Positions 1-11,139 of a stretch of 64,000 nucleotides of DNA are shown in pieces. The DNA comes from Lumbricus rubellus. Taxonomy: Eukaryota; Annelida; Clitellata; Crassiclitellata; Lumbricidae. The stretch lies in assembly GCA_945859605.1 (NCBI GenBank), contig OX243827.1:25121865-25185864 (forward strand), in the 5' to 3' direction. The notes under the pieces are model-generated. The model ran no database searches. It worked only from the letters and a program-made list of their open reading frames with translations, and was not told where the DNA came from. Every line of letters starts with the position of its first letter. Position 1 is the first letter of the stretch. The translations under genes and the position numbers were made by a program.

Positions 1-112
1 TTATTTTATAGAAAAACATTTTAAAAATAAATTTCTTAAAATTAATTATTTGAGTCGCGACAATAAAAGAGGGTCGGTCGGGTTACCGGAAACACAACAT
101 TTTTAAGCCTTA
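1..112 (-). repeat. end of an interspersed repeat also present at 30656-31090
   Basis: The block around 51-110 (AAAGAGGGTCGGTCGGGTTACC, then a GGAAACACAACATTTTT terminus) is the reverse complement of 30660-30720. The same terminus, in the opposite sense, ends the 31090 copy, so the family has inverted ends. Only one end lies in this window; the rest is beyond position 1. No coding capacity is seen. Family unknown. Confidence 0.55.
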
Positions 113-384
113 TTAGTCTTCAATAAGCTGACACTGCCTCGTTAAAAACTTACGCTAAGCATATCTGAATCCGGGGTTACAGGGAAGACTAGATAATTAT
201 CATTACAGGTATAATCTGAAACAAAGTAACTTCCGTTCAAGCGAGCTCAGATCTTGAATTAACCAGAGGGTATTCGAGCTTTCCGCAGTTTCATCATTAG
301 CCGATAGTCCATAAGGACACCGAAAAAAATGAGAGAGACCAACTAACGCAAGTAATTAATCACTTACGGATTTCTCTTAAGCGT
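113..384. other. no gene seen
   Basis: Unique-looking AT-rich sequence between the edge repeat and the CCAC/CCAT block. No convincing open frame, splice pattern or repeat is recognised. Confidence 0.4.
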
Positions 385-1075
385 TTCGTTCATTCAACCA
401 TTCATATCCACCCATATATCCATACACCCGTCCATCCATTCATACATCCGTCCATCCATCCAACCACCCGCAGTGACCACTCACCCCCACATAAATTCAT
501 CCACTCACTTACTGACTCATCAACCCGCCCATCAATCCACAAACACATTCACTCACCCACCCAATCCCCTAACCTACACATCCATCCACCCACAACCCAC
601 CCATCCATCCATCCATTCATCCATCCATTCATCCACCAATCCGTCCGTCCGTCCACTACCCATCTACTCACCCACCTACCCACCCACCAACCCACAACCC
701 ACCCATCCATTCATCCATCCATTCATCCACCCATCTATCCATCCGTCCGTCCGTCCACTACCCATCTACTGACCCACCTACCCACCCACTAACCCACCAA
801 CCTACCCACCTACACACCCAACAACCTACCTACCCTCCCACCCACCCACCCACCCACCCACCCACCCACCCACCCACCCACCCATCAACCCACCCATCAA
901 CCCACCCACCAACCTACCCACCTACACACCCAACAACCTACCTACCCACCCACCCACCTACCCACCCCCACACACACCCATCAACCCACCGTTCACCCAT
1001 GCGTCCTTACATCGACTCACCCAACCACCACCCACCCATCCAGCTATCCACCCACCCATCCACCCATTCACACAA
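385..1075. repeat. degenerate CCAC/CCAT tetranucleotide array
   Basis: About 690 bp of pyrimidine-biased CCCA, CCAT and CCTA words, nearly G-free on the + strand. A stretch near 836-890 is almost pure CCCA. The open frame across it (Thr/His/Pro/Ser-rich) follows from the composition and is not a gene. Confidence 0.85.
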
Positions 1076-1506
1076 CATTATATAGCGCCTTTTCCATCAG
1101 CCAACGAACACAGACAATATAGTAGCATCCACCATCACCACCTTCAGCACCACAACACCTGTCCGCATGCATCATCATCAACATCGATCGAGTGATGCTA
1201 CTGCTCCTCATCCCTGCCTCAGCCGCTGTATCCGGATGATGGTGACGGCGATGCTAAGAGGGCAGCCAGACAACGGGTGAAGTGGATACAGCGACAGGCG
1301 GACATCGCTAAGGCCTCTTCTTCAGCACCATCATTATCATCATTGTCGTCGTCGTCAGTTTAGTTGAGCGAAATATCAAGATGACATATTTATCTTCTAT
1401 TAAACGTCGGAGACACGGTCAGACACCTTGCGCCGATTAGGGAATTGCAGACAGCAGATTGTTTGTTATACGTATGCACATGCAGGTATTCGCAAATGTT
1501 TGTGTT
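1076..1506. other. intergenic spacer upstream of the GPCR
   Basis: No coding evidence. A short TATAGCGCC word at about 1081-1089 matches the start of the inverted LINE/SINE tail motif found throughout the window, so a tiny retroposon relic may be present. The rest is unassigned. Confidence 0.3.
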
Positions 1507-1858
1507 TACATGTATGTGTGTATGTATGTATGTATGTATGTATGTATGTATGTATGTATGTATGTATGTATGTATGTATGTACTATGTATGTATGTATGT
1601 ATGTATGTATGTATGTATGTATGTATGTATGTATGTATGTATGTATGTATGTATGTATGTATGTATGTATGTACGTATGTATGTATGTGTGTATGCATGT
1701 ATGTATGTATGTATGCACTATGCATGTATGTATGTATGTATGTATGTATGTATGTATGTATGTATGTATGTATGTATGTATGTATGTATGTATGTATGTA
1801 TGTATGTATGTATGCATGTATGTATGTATGTATGTATGCATGCATGTATGCATGTAGT
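1507..1858. repeat. (TATG)n microsatellite
   Basis: About 350 bp of TATG/CATA repeats with a few interruptions (ACTATG near 1581 and 1718, GTGTATGC near 1687). It is open in all frames on both strands. It ends about 125 bp before the GPCR start codon, so it lies in the likely promoter or 5' UTR. Confidence 0.95.
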
Positions 1859-1982
1859 CATTGTATTTGTATAGCGTCATTATCAGAGACGCCTCAAGAA
1901 AATCTACAGCCATCGCTTTGTCTGTATTATAGGCTCAAGTCTCCCGTCATTCCATCTATTGTATCCATCCATCCTCGCTACC

Positions 1983-4157
1983 ATGGCAACACCAGCATCA
2001 GCAGCAGCGGACAACAATCGCACCATCGACCCCGTGGCATCCTCCACCGCCTGCATCACCCTAACTTCACCCTCCTCCTCCGACCCTGAGGTCACCGTCT
2101 CGAGCACCGTCTACCTCGTCTCCTCTCTCCTCTTCGAGTTGACCGGCCTCGCGGGGAATCTCTTGAGCATCGCCGTCTTCTCGTCGCATCCTCTCCGCCG
2201 CATCTCCTCCACGGTCTACCTTCTCGCCCTTGCCGTCTCAGACGCGGTCTATCTCCTCAGCGTCTTTCTCACAAAGACCGTCACCTTCCTGCGCTGCTGG
2301 GGTCTCGTCAGAGCCTCCCTTGACCTGGTCAACCGAAGCCACACGGCCTGCGTCCTCCTCCAGTACCTCAGCGATCTATTCTCTGACACGTCCGTCTGTC
2401 TCATATTCGCGTTCACGGTGGAGCGCTGCCTTGCCGTGTACCTACCGACGAGGCTACGGGAGGTGTGTACGGTGAACCGGGCTCGAAGTGTTTGTTTGAT
2501 CATCTTATTAGTTGTGGCTGTGGTTATTGCGCCTCACCATGTTCTCTTTATTGGGTTGTACCGTGGTGAGGGAGCGTGTGTTGTGCTGGAGGACTATGAA
2601 GATCTGTTTGCGGTGGCCTATGCGGTGGAGGCGCTGTTGCTGCGGATCCTACCGATTGCGGTTGTTGGTCTGCTGAATGTTCTCATCGGTGTAAAGCTGA
2701 GGAAGATAGCGAAGCAGAGGAACGCTATGAAGCCTCAGCTGGTAGAGAAGAGGAAGGTGGTGAGATTAGTGGGAAAGGTGGAGGTACGAGATGGGGAGAT
2801 GGGAGAGGGAGGAGGAGAAGGAAGAGGAAAAAGAGGAAGAGGAAAGGGAGGGGAAGGAGGTGGACTGGGAAGGGTGGAGAGAGGAGGAGGGAAGATGGGA
2901 GAGGAAGGAGGAATGGGAGGAAGAGGAAAGAGATGGAGAGGAGAGAAACTTGGAAGGGATGAGAGAGAGGGAGTAGGAGAAGGAAGAGGAATTGGAGGAA
3001 GAGAAAAGGGAGGGGAAGGAGGTGGACTGGGAAGTGGTAGGAGAGAGGTAGGAAGAGAGGAAAGAGGAGCATGTGGAGGAGGAAATGGTGGTCACGGTGG
3101 AAAGGTGGAAAGAGAAAGAGGGGAGTGTGGAGGTGAGGGAGAAAGAATAGGTGGAAGAGGAAAAGAAGGAAAAGCAGGAAAAACAGGAGAGAGATCAGGA
3201 AGAGAAACAAGAGCGGAAGGCTGCAAAATAGGAGGAGGAGGAAGAGGAGGAAGAGGAGGAGAAGGATTGGGAGATGGAGCAGAAATTAGACGGTCAGTAG
3301 AAAAACAGACGACAGTAGAAGATGAAAAAGAAATAATGAGACGAAGAGAGGAAGAAGAAAAAGAAGAGGAAGAAATTGGAGTGGAAGCTAAGGTTGAAAA
3401 GAAAGGAGGGAGGGAAGAAGGGAAAGGAGATGAACGTGAAGTAATGGAACAAGAGAAAAATGGAAGAGGAGGAGATATCGGATCATGTTGTGCAAGGAGA
3501 GGAAGAGGAAGAGGATTGGAACCATGCGGGATAGAAGTATGTGAAGGAAGCGGAGGAAGGAGAGGAACCGGAGTAAAAACTGAATCCGGAAGTGTATTAG
3601 GGAAGGGACGAGCAATTGAAGCAGGAAGAGGAAAAAGAAGAAGAGGAAGGGAAGAAGTAGGAGGAGAAGGAGAAGCAGGAGCTGGAGTAAGGGAAGTTGG
3701 AGAAAGAGGAGAAGGAGGAGGAGGAGGAGGAGAAGGAGGAAAAGGAGCAGGAGAAACAGGAGCAGATGGAGCAGAAGTAGCCAAGGGAAGACGTGGAGAG
3801 GAAGGAGGAGGAGGAGAAAGGGAATTAGAAGCAGGATCAAGAGGAGCATCGGGACGGGGAGCCAGAGGAGGCGGACGATTCCAGATGACGATAACGTTGA
3901 TCCTCGTCTCAACCACCTACATCCTTCTCCACATTCCCGTTCTCATTCACTTCATCATCACGAAACTCGTTCGCTCTGGCCACCTGGACATCTCGCGACG
4001 AGCCATCTTCATCTCGCAGAACTATTCGCGATCTCTCTACATCGCAGCGTTCGCAGTCAACTTCTTTCTCTACACCGTTCGTGGACAGGTCTTCCGCCAT
4101 CAACTGCGAAGTCTGATCTGCCCTGTCGCTGCCAGACACAGCCGGGACTTCGTTTAG
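1983..4157 (+). CDS. class A (rhodopsin-like) GPCR, probable neuropeptide-type orphan, with giant ICL3
   Basis: Single-exon 724-residue seven-helix receptor. The start at 1983 sits in ACCATGG, a strong Kozak context; the frame upstream only offers a TTG. Visible: N-glycosylation sequon at N12; TM1 GLAGNLL with N59 (1.50); TM2 LALAVSD with D87 (2.50); C123 at the top of TM3 with C199 in ECL2, the usual disulfide; ERC (147-149) in place of DRY; P224 in TM5; HIP (650-652) in place of CWxP; NFFLY (693-697) in place of NPxxY; a tail Cys at 713. TM4 lacks the usual Trp. ICL3 (about 238-632) is almost all Gly/Glu/Arg/Lys, while typical receptors have 20-60 residues there. The frame resumes correctly into TM6, which argues for coding, although a retained purine-rich intron is possible. 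The TM7 end resembles FMRFamide-like peptide receptors, but the ligand is unknown. It is expected at the plasma membrane, signalling through G proteins. Confidence 0.85.
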   Translation: MATPASAAADNNRTIDPVASSTACITLTSPSSSDPEVTVSSTVYLVSSLLFELTGLAGNLLSIAVFSSHPLRRISSTVYLLALAVSDAVYLLSVFLTKTVTFLRCWGLVRASLDLVNRSHTACVLLQYLSDLFSDTSVCLIFAFTVERCLAVYLPTRLREVCTVNRARSVCLIILLVVAVVIAPHHVLFIGLYRGEGACVVLEDYEDLFAVAYAVEALLLRILPIAVVGLLNVLIGVKLRKIAKQRNAMKPQLVEKRKVVRLVGKVEVRDGEMGEGGGEGRGKRGRGKGGEGGGLGRVERGGGKMGEEGGMGGRGKRWRGEKLGRDEREGVGEGRGIGGREKGGEGGGLGSGRREVGREERGACGGGNGGHGGKVERERGECGGEGERIGGRGKEGKAGKTGERSGRETRAEGCKIGGGGRGGRGGEGLGDGAEIRRSVEKQTTVEDEKEIMRRREEEEKEEEEIGVEAKVEKKGGREEGKGDEREVMEQEKNGRGGDIGSCCARRGRGRGLEPCGIEVCEGSGGRRGTGVKTESGSVLGKGRAIEAGRGKRRRGREEVGGEGEAGAGVREVGERGEGGGGGGEGGKGAGETGADGAEVAKGRRGEEGGGGERELEAGSRGASGRGARGGGRFQMTITLILVSTTYILLHIPVLIHFIITKLVRSGHLDISRRAIFISQNYSRSLYIAAFAVNFFLYTVRGQVFRHQLRSLICPVAARHSRDFV
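2766..3878 (+). repeat. 1.1-kb purine-strand (GGA/GAA) low-complexity tract inside the GPCR
   Basis: The + strand is nearly all A and G for about 1.1 kb. Stops need T, so the frame stays open for compositional reasons, and the - strand is open too. It encodes ICL3 of the receptor. Such homopurine DNA can form triplex/H-DNA, and its length is likely to vary between alleles. Confidence 0.85.
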
Positions 4158-4329
4158 CCAATCAGTCGATCAGAATTCATATAGCGCCCATTTAATGTCG
4201 CTACTCAGTGGCGCTCCCGGCCCAGGTCAAGAGAAAAAAATGGTGAAACTCGGACCAGTTTGGGAAATTTCGTATAGGCTATTAGTCAAGGGAAACACGT
4301 TTCAGGTTGTTGGCAGGGCCTTTTTAACG

Positions 4330-4505
4330 TGCAGTTGTACACAAAATGTGCAGTTCTAAATGGATTTGTGCAGCTGTGTAAGCAATACTATACAGTTAAA
4401 ACTAGCAAAAAAGGGCACTGTCCTCCGCTTGGAAGTACTTTACCATGGAGAATGAGAAAGGAAAGAAGAGGTTGTGCAGTCCTAAAAATTCCTTAATAAA
4501 TACCT
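4330..4505 (+). repeat. dispersed TGTGCAGTT-type repeat copy, with AATAAA at 4495
   Basis: Words such as GTGCAGTT, a CCATGGAGAATG-like block and TTGTGCAGTCCTAAAA recur at 9010-9100, 13850-14030 and 30560-31180. An AATAAA at 4495-4500, about 340 bp after the GPCR stop, is the first plausible poly(A) signal for that gene, but it lies inside the repeat. Confidence 0.5.
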
Positions 4506-4732
4506 GTTCCAGGTTGTTGGACTAACCACAAAGAAGGAACGGCTCTGCATTATCGCAGAGCGGGCGGAAGGGACTATTGTGACCAAGCAAGTGACTTACT
4601 TGAAATTTGCTAAGGGTGTTGCAGTCCCCGGACCCGCAGTTTTGAGGCAAGGTTTCTTTAAAGACATTTTTGGAACTGCGCAACCTCTTCTTCGAACTAT
4701 TCATTTGCACAATAATTTAAGCCTTCTGACTA

Positions 4733-4982
4733 GACGTGGCGCTCGTGAATAGACCGGTGCCCTGCGCTTGAATTTCGAGCGGTGCATAAGAAAATTGGAG
4801 TGGTCTATTACGATCACATTTGGATGTAATCGTGACAGTCACCGATAGATTGGGGGGGGGGGGGTCGAGTGTAGGAATATAAGTTATTTTGTTTTGAAAA
4901 GAGTTCGAGCAACGACAAGCTGAGGCCCATCGCTTAATTTTCGAGTGGCGCTTTAGAAGTTTGTAGATTAGGATCACGAATT
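4733..4982 (+). repeat. two partial copies of the GATTACGATTAC-tailed retroposon
   Basis: The first part (4733-4815: GGCGCTCGTGAATAGACCGG) and second part (4905-4982: GAGTGGCGCTTTAGAAGTTT then GATTAGGATCACGA) match the head and tail of the repeats at 16800-16945, 34960-35112 and 50905-51045. A 12-base G run (4853-4864) lies between them. It looks like a degraded SINE-like element. Confidence 0.5.
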
Positions 4983-6077
4983 AATGTAGGCATAGGTGTA
5001 GTCTTACGTACTTAGCTGTTGCAATGCAGCCAGGACCTCGAAAAGATCACGGGGTCGGCTAACAGCTAATTTATTCAGTACAAGTACAATCGAATACAAG
5101 AATGAGTAGGCCTATAAGCCATTATAACTCCCTCGGTATAAAGTTTGACGATCTATAAAAAGTTAGACAATATACTATAGGCCCACTATAGGCTACTATT
5201 TTTGAATTTACAAATAACAATATAGTCGTCTGTTACATGAGTTACTGTCTCTGTCTCTGCCTCCGAGTGTCTCGGTACATGCGCCTCAGTGTCTATCTGT
5301 CTGTCTCTCTTTTTCTCTTCCCATCTCTCTGTCTCTGTCTCTGTCTGACTCTGTCTCTGTCCCTGTCTCATTCTCTACACGCACTGACACACACACGCAC
5401 AATATTTATACAGAGACTTGCATATGTGGTATGTATTATATATGCATGTAACTAGTACATATATATATATTTATATAATTATATATAATATAATATATTA
5501 TATTAGTTGACAACGGATCGGCCTGCTTAAATTTCAGGCAAATTGCGAGCTGCTAGGGCCAGTCCTTCAACGGTAACTCGAGCGGCGTTTCTAGTGTCAC
5601 CTAGCGAATGAAGTCTTATTTACAGCAACATCGTTGTGCGTCGTTACAGTGTAGAATCTTGTAGACCATTCGCCACCTGGCGATTAAACGTTGATCCACA
5701 ATAATTGCTCATCCAAAAATCGCGGCTTCTGTGGCTCAGTAACTATCGCCAGTGACAACACTGGCTAGAATATAGAACTCAGTAACAGAACGAAGTCAGT
5801 GACTGTATAGTGTATACCGTCGATGATACGATAAGACGGCAAAGGGGAGAACTGGTCTTCAGGCCTCATAAGTCGAAGCTGAGTAGGCCTAAATGAGACG
5901 GGTAAAATCACCCGCACAAATCTATTTTTCATGTCACTGCAGAGTAACCACTGCATCGGAGTTTTAAAAAAAATTATACATAGAGCCGGATAAAGTGTTT
6001 TAAGGGTGTTTAATGAAAACCGTAATTAATAATTATCAGTCTTTTTTCTCCGGTATCCATGCAGCTAGTAGCGTCTT
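4983..6077. other. intergenic, with CTGT-rich and TA-rich tracts
   Basis: No gene seen. 5225-5375 is a degenerate CTGT/CTCT microsatellite and 5455-5505 is TA-rich. Short open frames here are compositional. Confidence 0.5.
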
Positions 6078-6300
6078 GTTTGTTTGTTTGTATGTGCACT
6101 TGTTATAGCGCCCCTTCAAGCTCTCTATACTCAGAGGCGCTCCAGAATGCAGAGCGGACACTGCATTGGAGTTTCACGCCGAAGCGCTGAGCAATTGTGA
6201 GTGAAGGACTTGCCCAAGGTCCCTACGCGGCGAGGTGGATTCGAACCTCGAACCTTCAGCCTTCAAGGCAACGACGCCACCACTACACCACCGCGCCCTA
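6078..6300 (-). repeat. tRNA-derived SINE, family 1 (copy a)
   Basis: Read on the - strand it starts GGGCGCGGTGGTGTAGTGGT (box A-like), has GGTTCGAATCC-type box B, then a body (CCTTGGGCAAGTCCTTCACT), and ends with GAGCGCCTCTGAGT...GGGGCGCTATAACAAGTGCAC and (CAAA)n. The same unit occurs at 40340, 45617, 51565 and 52703. The 3' end matches the LINE 3' ends in this window. Confidence 0.85.
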
Positions 6301-7039
6301 CATACACAATGCCATACACACGAACACACATGCACATAATATCTACTGTGTTTATACGAAGATTCCGCAACACGTTTCTGCGCTAGTAGGCCCTACTTTC
6401 ATCCTTTCCGAATGACGTACAAAGAACCTGTGCGCATAAAATGCAGCCTCCGAAGATACCATCATACCAATGCTGCTGCTGCTGGTGCTGCTGCTGGTGC
6501 TGCTATGGCTTCACAGAGATCAAGGTGTGTGACCCTGGATTTTAATAGGACGCTATTGATGCTCATCATAATTTATCCTCACGCTGGGCTATGCCTTATT
6601 AGACCGACCAAAGCAACATCCGTTGAAACGCGCTGCTACACCCCGTGCGATCTGTAGAGGGACAATCGCACCAAGTGTATGTGGGTTTGGGTGAATTCTA
6701 GCAATCGTGATTTCGTGCTTTCTATGGCCAACACAGATCAAAAATCGAAGTGGGTACAGGGATTAATCTAGTTACGGCTAAAAGCACTGTTATCAACCGC
6801 AATATAAATTCGTAATAGCTTGGTATTCTTCAATCACTTTTATCATCATCGATGTCGTCGTCGTCATCATCATTGTGTGAGTGGTGGGACGCTTCCAAAC
6901 GAATCCAAAGGATAAAATTATGGTAGCGAAAACACTGAATTGTGCTTTTTTCTTATTCGAAAATTACTTACTGGGGGTAGGGAAAGGTTGAGCCAATTAA
7001 ACCACTCCTAATTTCGAGAACCATTTCTCGTATTCAAGG
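6301..7039. other. intergenic, no gene seen
   Basis: Contains a short CTG/GTG-rich run (6470-6505) and a TCG/TCA run (6848-6872). No exon-like signal that I can support. Confidence 0.4.
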
Positions 7040-7165
7040 CCCTATTATGTGGATTACTTAAGAGATTTACATCTCGGGCTAGCACGGTCCGTAAGCGTAT
7101 GCCTAAAATGACATTGTGTCCATTCAAACGGGCAAGCGGTGGTGAAGGATCTCACCCGATGAAAT
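7040..7165 (+). repeat. SINE fragment related to 50545-50745
   Basis: ATCTCGGGCTAGCACGGTCC and GGTGGTGAAGGATCTCACCC match the body of the complete-looking copy at 50545-50745. The tRNA-like head is missing. Confidence 0.55.
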
Positions 7166-7299
7166 CATAAAAAAAGATAGCATGGTCGAACCGGTCAAGG
7201 CCACATGTATACGGTCGCTAAAAAAGACTGTTACAAAGTACCTTATGGCATCCAATGCGAATCATGTTCTACCCCACCGTAACATACCTGCTCTACGCC

Positions 7300-7900
7300 A
7301 ATTTGCACCAGGCCCCCGTTGTCGATCAATACCCTGCCGCCAACGTCGCTTCTTCCGCCCGTTTGACGATCAGCCAGCCTTCCCCGGTGCACCCAACACA
7401 CGCGCTGCTCAACCGGCTTTGATAGACGTATCCGCGGCGTCTAGGCCTCGTAGGCAGGCAGGGCTGCCCGCCGCCGCCCGCCGATCACCCGTCGGCCGCC
7501 GCCGTAGACAAAGCCAGGCCTTCGCAGCGATATCGTCCATGTTATATTTTGCCAACTGCGTCCGAAATTAAGGTGTCTATGTTTTCGCCGTTCGAGACGC
7601 TCTATCGCCCCGGTTACATTTGGCGAAAAATCAGCTGATTTTCATGGGATGTTACAGTCAGGATTTTCGCGTAATGTATTCGAGTAGTAATCGTGTAGGG
7701 AAGAGGGAGAAGATGCGAGGATTTGGAGAGAAAGAGGGGGCTAGGAGACGACGTACGTAGCAGTAGTAGCGTCTTAGCGTGTTGCGCCTGGCGCATCGTG
7801 TTGCGAGGCCGAACGTTGCCGACCGACTCCGATGATACCCGAGCGGTAGAATGGGAAGCTATAATGCGTGGGAGGATCGAAGGATTGATTACATCACGGG
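7300..7900. other. GC- and CpG-rich island
   Basis: 7310-7540 and 7740-7870 are much richer in CpG than the surrounding AT-rich DNA. A 129-codon + frame (7182-7571, Arg/Ala/Pro-rich) crosses it but resembles no family I know. Downstream, CAGAAAG/GTAATG near 8375-8381 could be a 5' splice site, so this may be a promoter with a noncoding first exon, perhaps for the downstream + strand receptor. This is speculative. Confidence 0.25.
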
Positions 7901-9264
7901 ATGTTGTAAGAACGGAATATAGGCCGCTATAATAATACGTGGAGCCATTGGGCTGAGAGCTCAGCACAGCATCGCCTATCATATTATAGCCTGATGTCAT
8001 CACCGTATTGCTTGGATGGTTGGGTTATGCGTGTTGCTGTGTAGGAACCAGCAGCCTCCGCGGTGTGTAGCCTATGTATACATGCGCGGAAATTGTATAC
8101 AAACGTTTTGTAGGTAAATAGGAAGCTTTTTGAGGTAGGCCTTACGAAACACGGAGATTTTATCGAAGCCCGAAAGAGTAGCCTAGCATTGTTTTCCTTC
8201 GGAGTTCGTTGAATTGTCGTCGTGGAGTCTATTACGTGGAAAAATTTCTCGAAGTCGTCATCTTACCGTATCAGGTGAAGTTTGGACGATTTCGTGAGGC
8301 AATGGACAAAGGACATCGAGTGTGAACGGAATTTATAACATCTATGCTTCAGCGTTGCTGCAGCTGTTGCACAGAAAGGTAATGTACGTGTTATTCGGAT
8401 TTTTTCATCCATATAATCAGTTCATAATGACGACAGACATTTTACGGCGATGGGTACGAATAAATTCTCTACTTTGTGATGGGTAGTTTGTCGCGTGAAT
8501 TGTTCATGTTTGGAGTTTGGGAGAGGTAAACTTCGACAGTTAGGGGTGTATCTATTCTAGCCGTGTATTCTAACCGAATACCTTCCTAGAATAAGCTTTG
8601 CGAAACGTCGAGAGCTTTTTGTGTGTTAAAACGCAGTATCAGAATTGTAGAAAAATAGAAAAATAGCTGACTATGATCCACGTGTAGTTGGGGTGTGAAA
8701 AGAAGAATACATATACTGTGGGCCCTGAGAAAGGCTAGGGGTTGAACCCTCTGAACCCCGAAGACAATAATTATTCTCACATGCAGGCCCTATTATCAGG
8801 AATGTAAGAAGTGTTAGAATAGGCATGACGCCATCTTCCTCTTTTGTTGAGACTGGGAGCTATGAATGGTTCGTGAAAAACTCTTGGAATGAACGAATGA
8901 TGAAAGAAAGAAAGAATAGAATGACGAATGGATAGATGAATGAATGAATGGATGAATGGATGAATGAGTGGATTGGTGGATGAATGAAGTGAGTGGTAGT
9001 AAGCAGGGGTTATTTTAACGTGCAGCTGGACACAAAGTGTGTAGTTGGAAAACGAATTTGTGCAGTTGAAAATCAGGTTTTGTGCAGTTACTTTTTTTAC
9101 AAACAATCGCATAAGCAATGTAAGTAGCTAATATATTTTACTTAAACTGATTGTGACAAACAAGATTATAAGACATTTTTGCCGTGAATTTAACTTTAAA
9201 TTTCTATATTTGTTAAGTGTTGCTTATATTTATTGAAGTCTTAGCCCACACTTATAAGCACTTA
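7901..9264. other. intergenic with GAATGGAT-type repeats
   Basis: No gene supported. 8888-8995 is a GAATGAATG/GGATGAATG microsatellite. 9005-9100 is another copy of the TGTGCAGTT repeat. Confidence 0.45.
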
Positions 9265-10350
9265 AAATTACAGCTATTTTGTTAAGATGACACCATAAAA
9301 TGCTGCCATTGCAATGTGCAAATTCAACAAGTTTCTGATGAGGCTCTGAACAAGTACAGGTTTTTGTTAAGATGACATCATAAAATGCTGCCATTGCAAT
9401 GTGGAAATTCAACAAGTTTCTGATGAGGCTCTGAAAAAGTAGAGGCATTTTGTTAAGATGACATCATAAAATGCTGCCATTGCAATGTGGAAATTCAACA
9501 AGTTTCTGATGAGGCTCTGAAAAAGTAGAGGCATTTTGTTAAGATGACATCATAAAATGCTGCCATTGCAATGTGGAAATTCAACAAGTTTCTGATGAGG
9601 CTCTGAAAAAGTAGAGGCATTTTGTTAAGATGACACCTTAAAATGCTGCCATTGCAATGTGGAAATTCAAAAAGTTTATGATGAGGCTCTGAACAAGTAC
9701 AGGCATTTTGTTAAGATGACACCTTAAAATGCTGCCATTGCAATGTGGAAATTCAAAAAGTTTCTGATGAGGCTCTGAACAAGTAGAGGTATTTTGTTAA
9801 GATGACACCTTAAAATGCTACCATTGCAATGTGGAAATTCAACAAGTTTCTGATGAGGCTCTGAACAAGTACAGGCATTTTGTTAAGATGACACCTTAAA
9901 ATGCTGCCATTGCAATGTGGAAATTCAACAAGTTTCTGATGAGGCTCTGAAAAAGTAGAGGTATTTTGTTAAGATGACACCTTAAAATGCTACCATTGCA
10001 ATGTGGAAATTCAAAAAGGTTCTGATGAGGCTCTGAAAAAGTAGAGGTATTTTGTTAAGATGACACCTTAAAATGCTACCATCGCAATGTGGAAATTCAA
10101 AAAGTTTCTGATGATTCTCTGAAAAAGTAGAGGTATTTTGTTAAGATGACACCTTAAAATGCTACCATCGCAATGTGGAAATTAAAAAAGTTTCTGATGA
10201 GGCTTTGAAAAAGTAGAGGTATTTTGTTAAAATGACACCTTAAAAAGTTAAAATGCTACCATTGCAATGTGGAAATTCAAAACGTTTCTCATAAGGCTCT
10301 GAAAAAGTAGAGGTATTTTGCTAAGATGACACCTTAAAATGCTACCATTG
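9265..10350. repeat. 86-bp tandem satellite, about 12.6 copies
   Basis: The AGAGGCATTTTGTTAAGATG landmark recurs at 9441, 9527 and 9613, giving an 86-bp period. Early units carry ACATCA and later ones ACACCTTA, so sub-variants are spatially clustered, as expected from local unequal exchange. Frames are short and noncoding. Confidence 0.9.
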
Positions 10351-10852
10351 CGGGAATCCAAAAACGTTTCGGGTGGGGAGGGGCACATCCCCTCCCCATA
10401 CCCCTCCCCTACCAGTCTCGGCGCTACACGCCTCATGAGAGTCCTTCGGACAATCGATTGTCTGCTCCCTTCCAGAAACCTGATCCCCCCAGCGGAGGGG
10501 ACTAGATTAAACACTGCTCTTTGGAGAGGTAGGTTTATAAGCTTAGCAAGTTACACTATCATGATAATGATAATAATATTAATAATAATAAAATAATAAT
10601 AATAAAATAATAATAATAATAATGATAAATAATAATAATAATAATATTAAAAAAATAAGAAGAAGAAGAATTAGATCTTAGTCTCAATAATGACCTATCT
10701 ACCCGATGTAGGATGCTATTCTGATAATTATGTGCAGTTGAGAAATTTCCTTAAAATAACGAACGAACGAATGAATGAATGACAAAGGTCGACTCAACAT
10801 TTTGATAAAATTAGCTAAATAAATATTGATGAATTAAGCAGTAGGCCTATAG
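10351..10852. other. satellite flank with GC-rich segment and AAT microsatellite
   Basis: 10355-10530 is GC-rich (a CCCCTCCCC-type run and a short inverted GGGGAGGGG/CCCCTCCCC pair), perhaps a transposon end. 10560-10680 is (AAT)n/(ATA)n. No gene. Confidence 0.4.
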
Positions 10853-11139
10853 GATGTGATGTGAGCAAGAAACTGCCAGACAGTTGAATTCAATTCCTGT
10901 AATAACTTGTGATCATCCGTTCATACTGTCAGTTTTAAGTAGTGAACGAAGGTCAGTGGTGTAGTGGGGGGGGGGGGAACGTGGGGGAACGCCGTCGTCC
11001 CACTTTTTTCCAGGGATAATGGAATAATAATAATACTACTACTAATAATATTATTATTATAAAGAGCGTTCCCCCGCTTCATTTTTTAGGACTACACCAC
11101 CGACGAAGGTATTATTTAATTTATTTGTTAAGTTTATGA

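Noticed and set aside
1390..1913. Open frames of 130-210 codons on both strands
   Set aside because: They are translations of a TATG microsatellite; all frames are open because the unit contains no stop.
2725..3916. Pro/Leu/Ser-rich frames on the - strand of the GPCR
   Set aside because: Complement of the purine tract; stop-free by composition, while the + strand frame is anchored by TM helices on both sides.
9265..10350. CRISPR-like regular repeats
   Set aside because: The 86-bp units are contiguous with no unique spacers, and the genome is animal. The 17-bp (55575) and 30-bp (63180) arrays are likewise simple tandem repeats.
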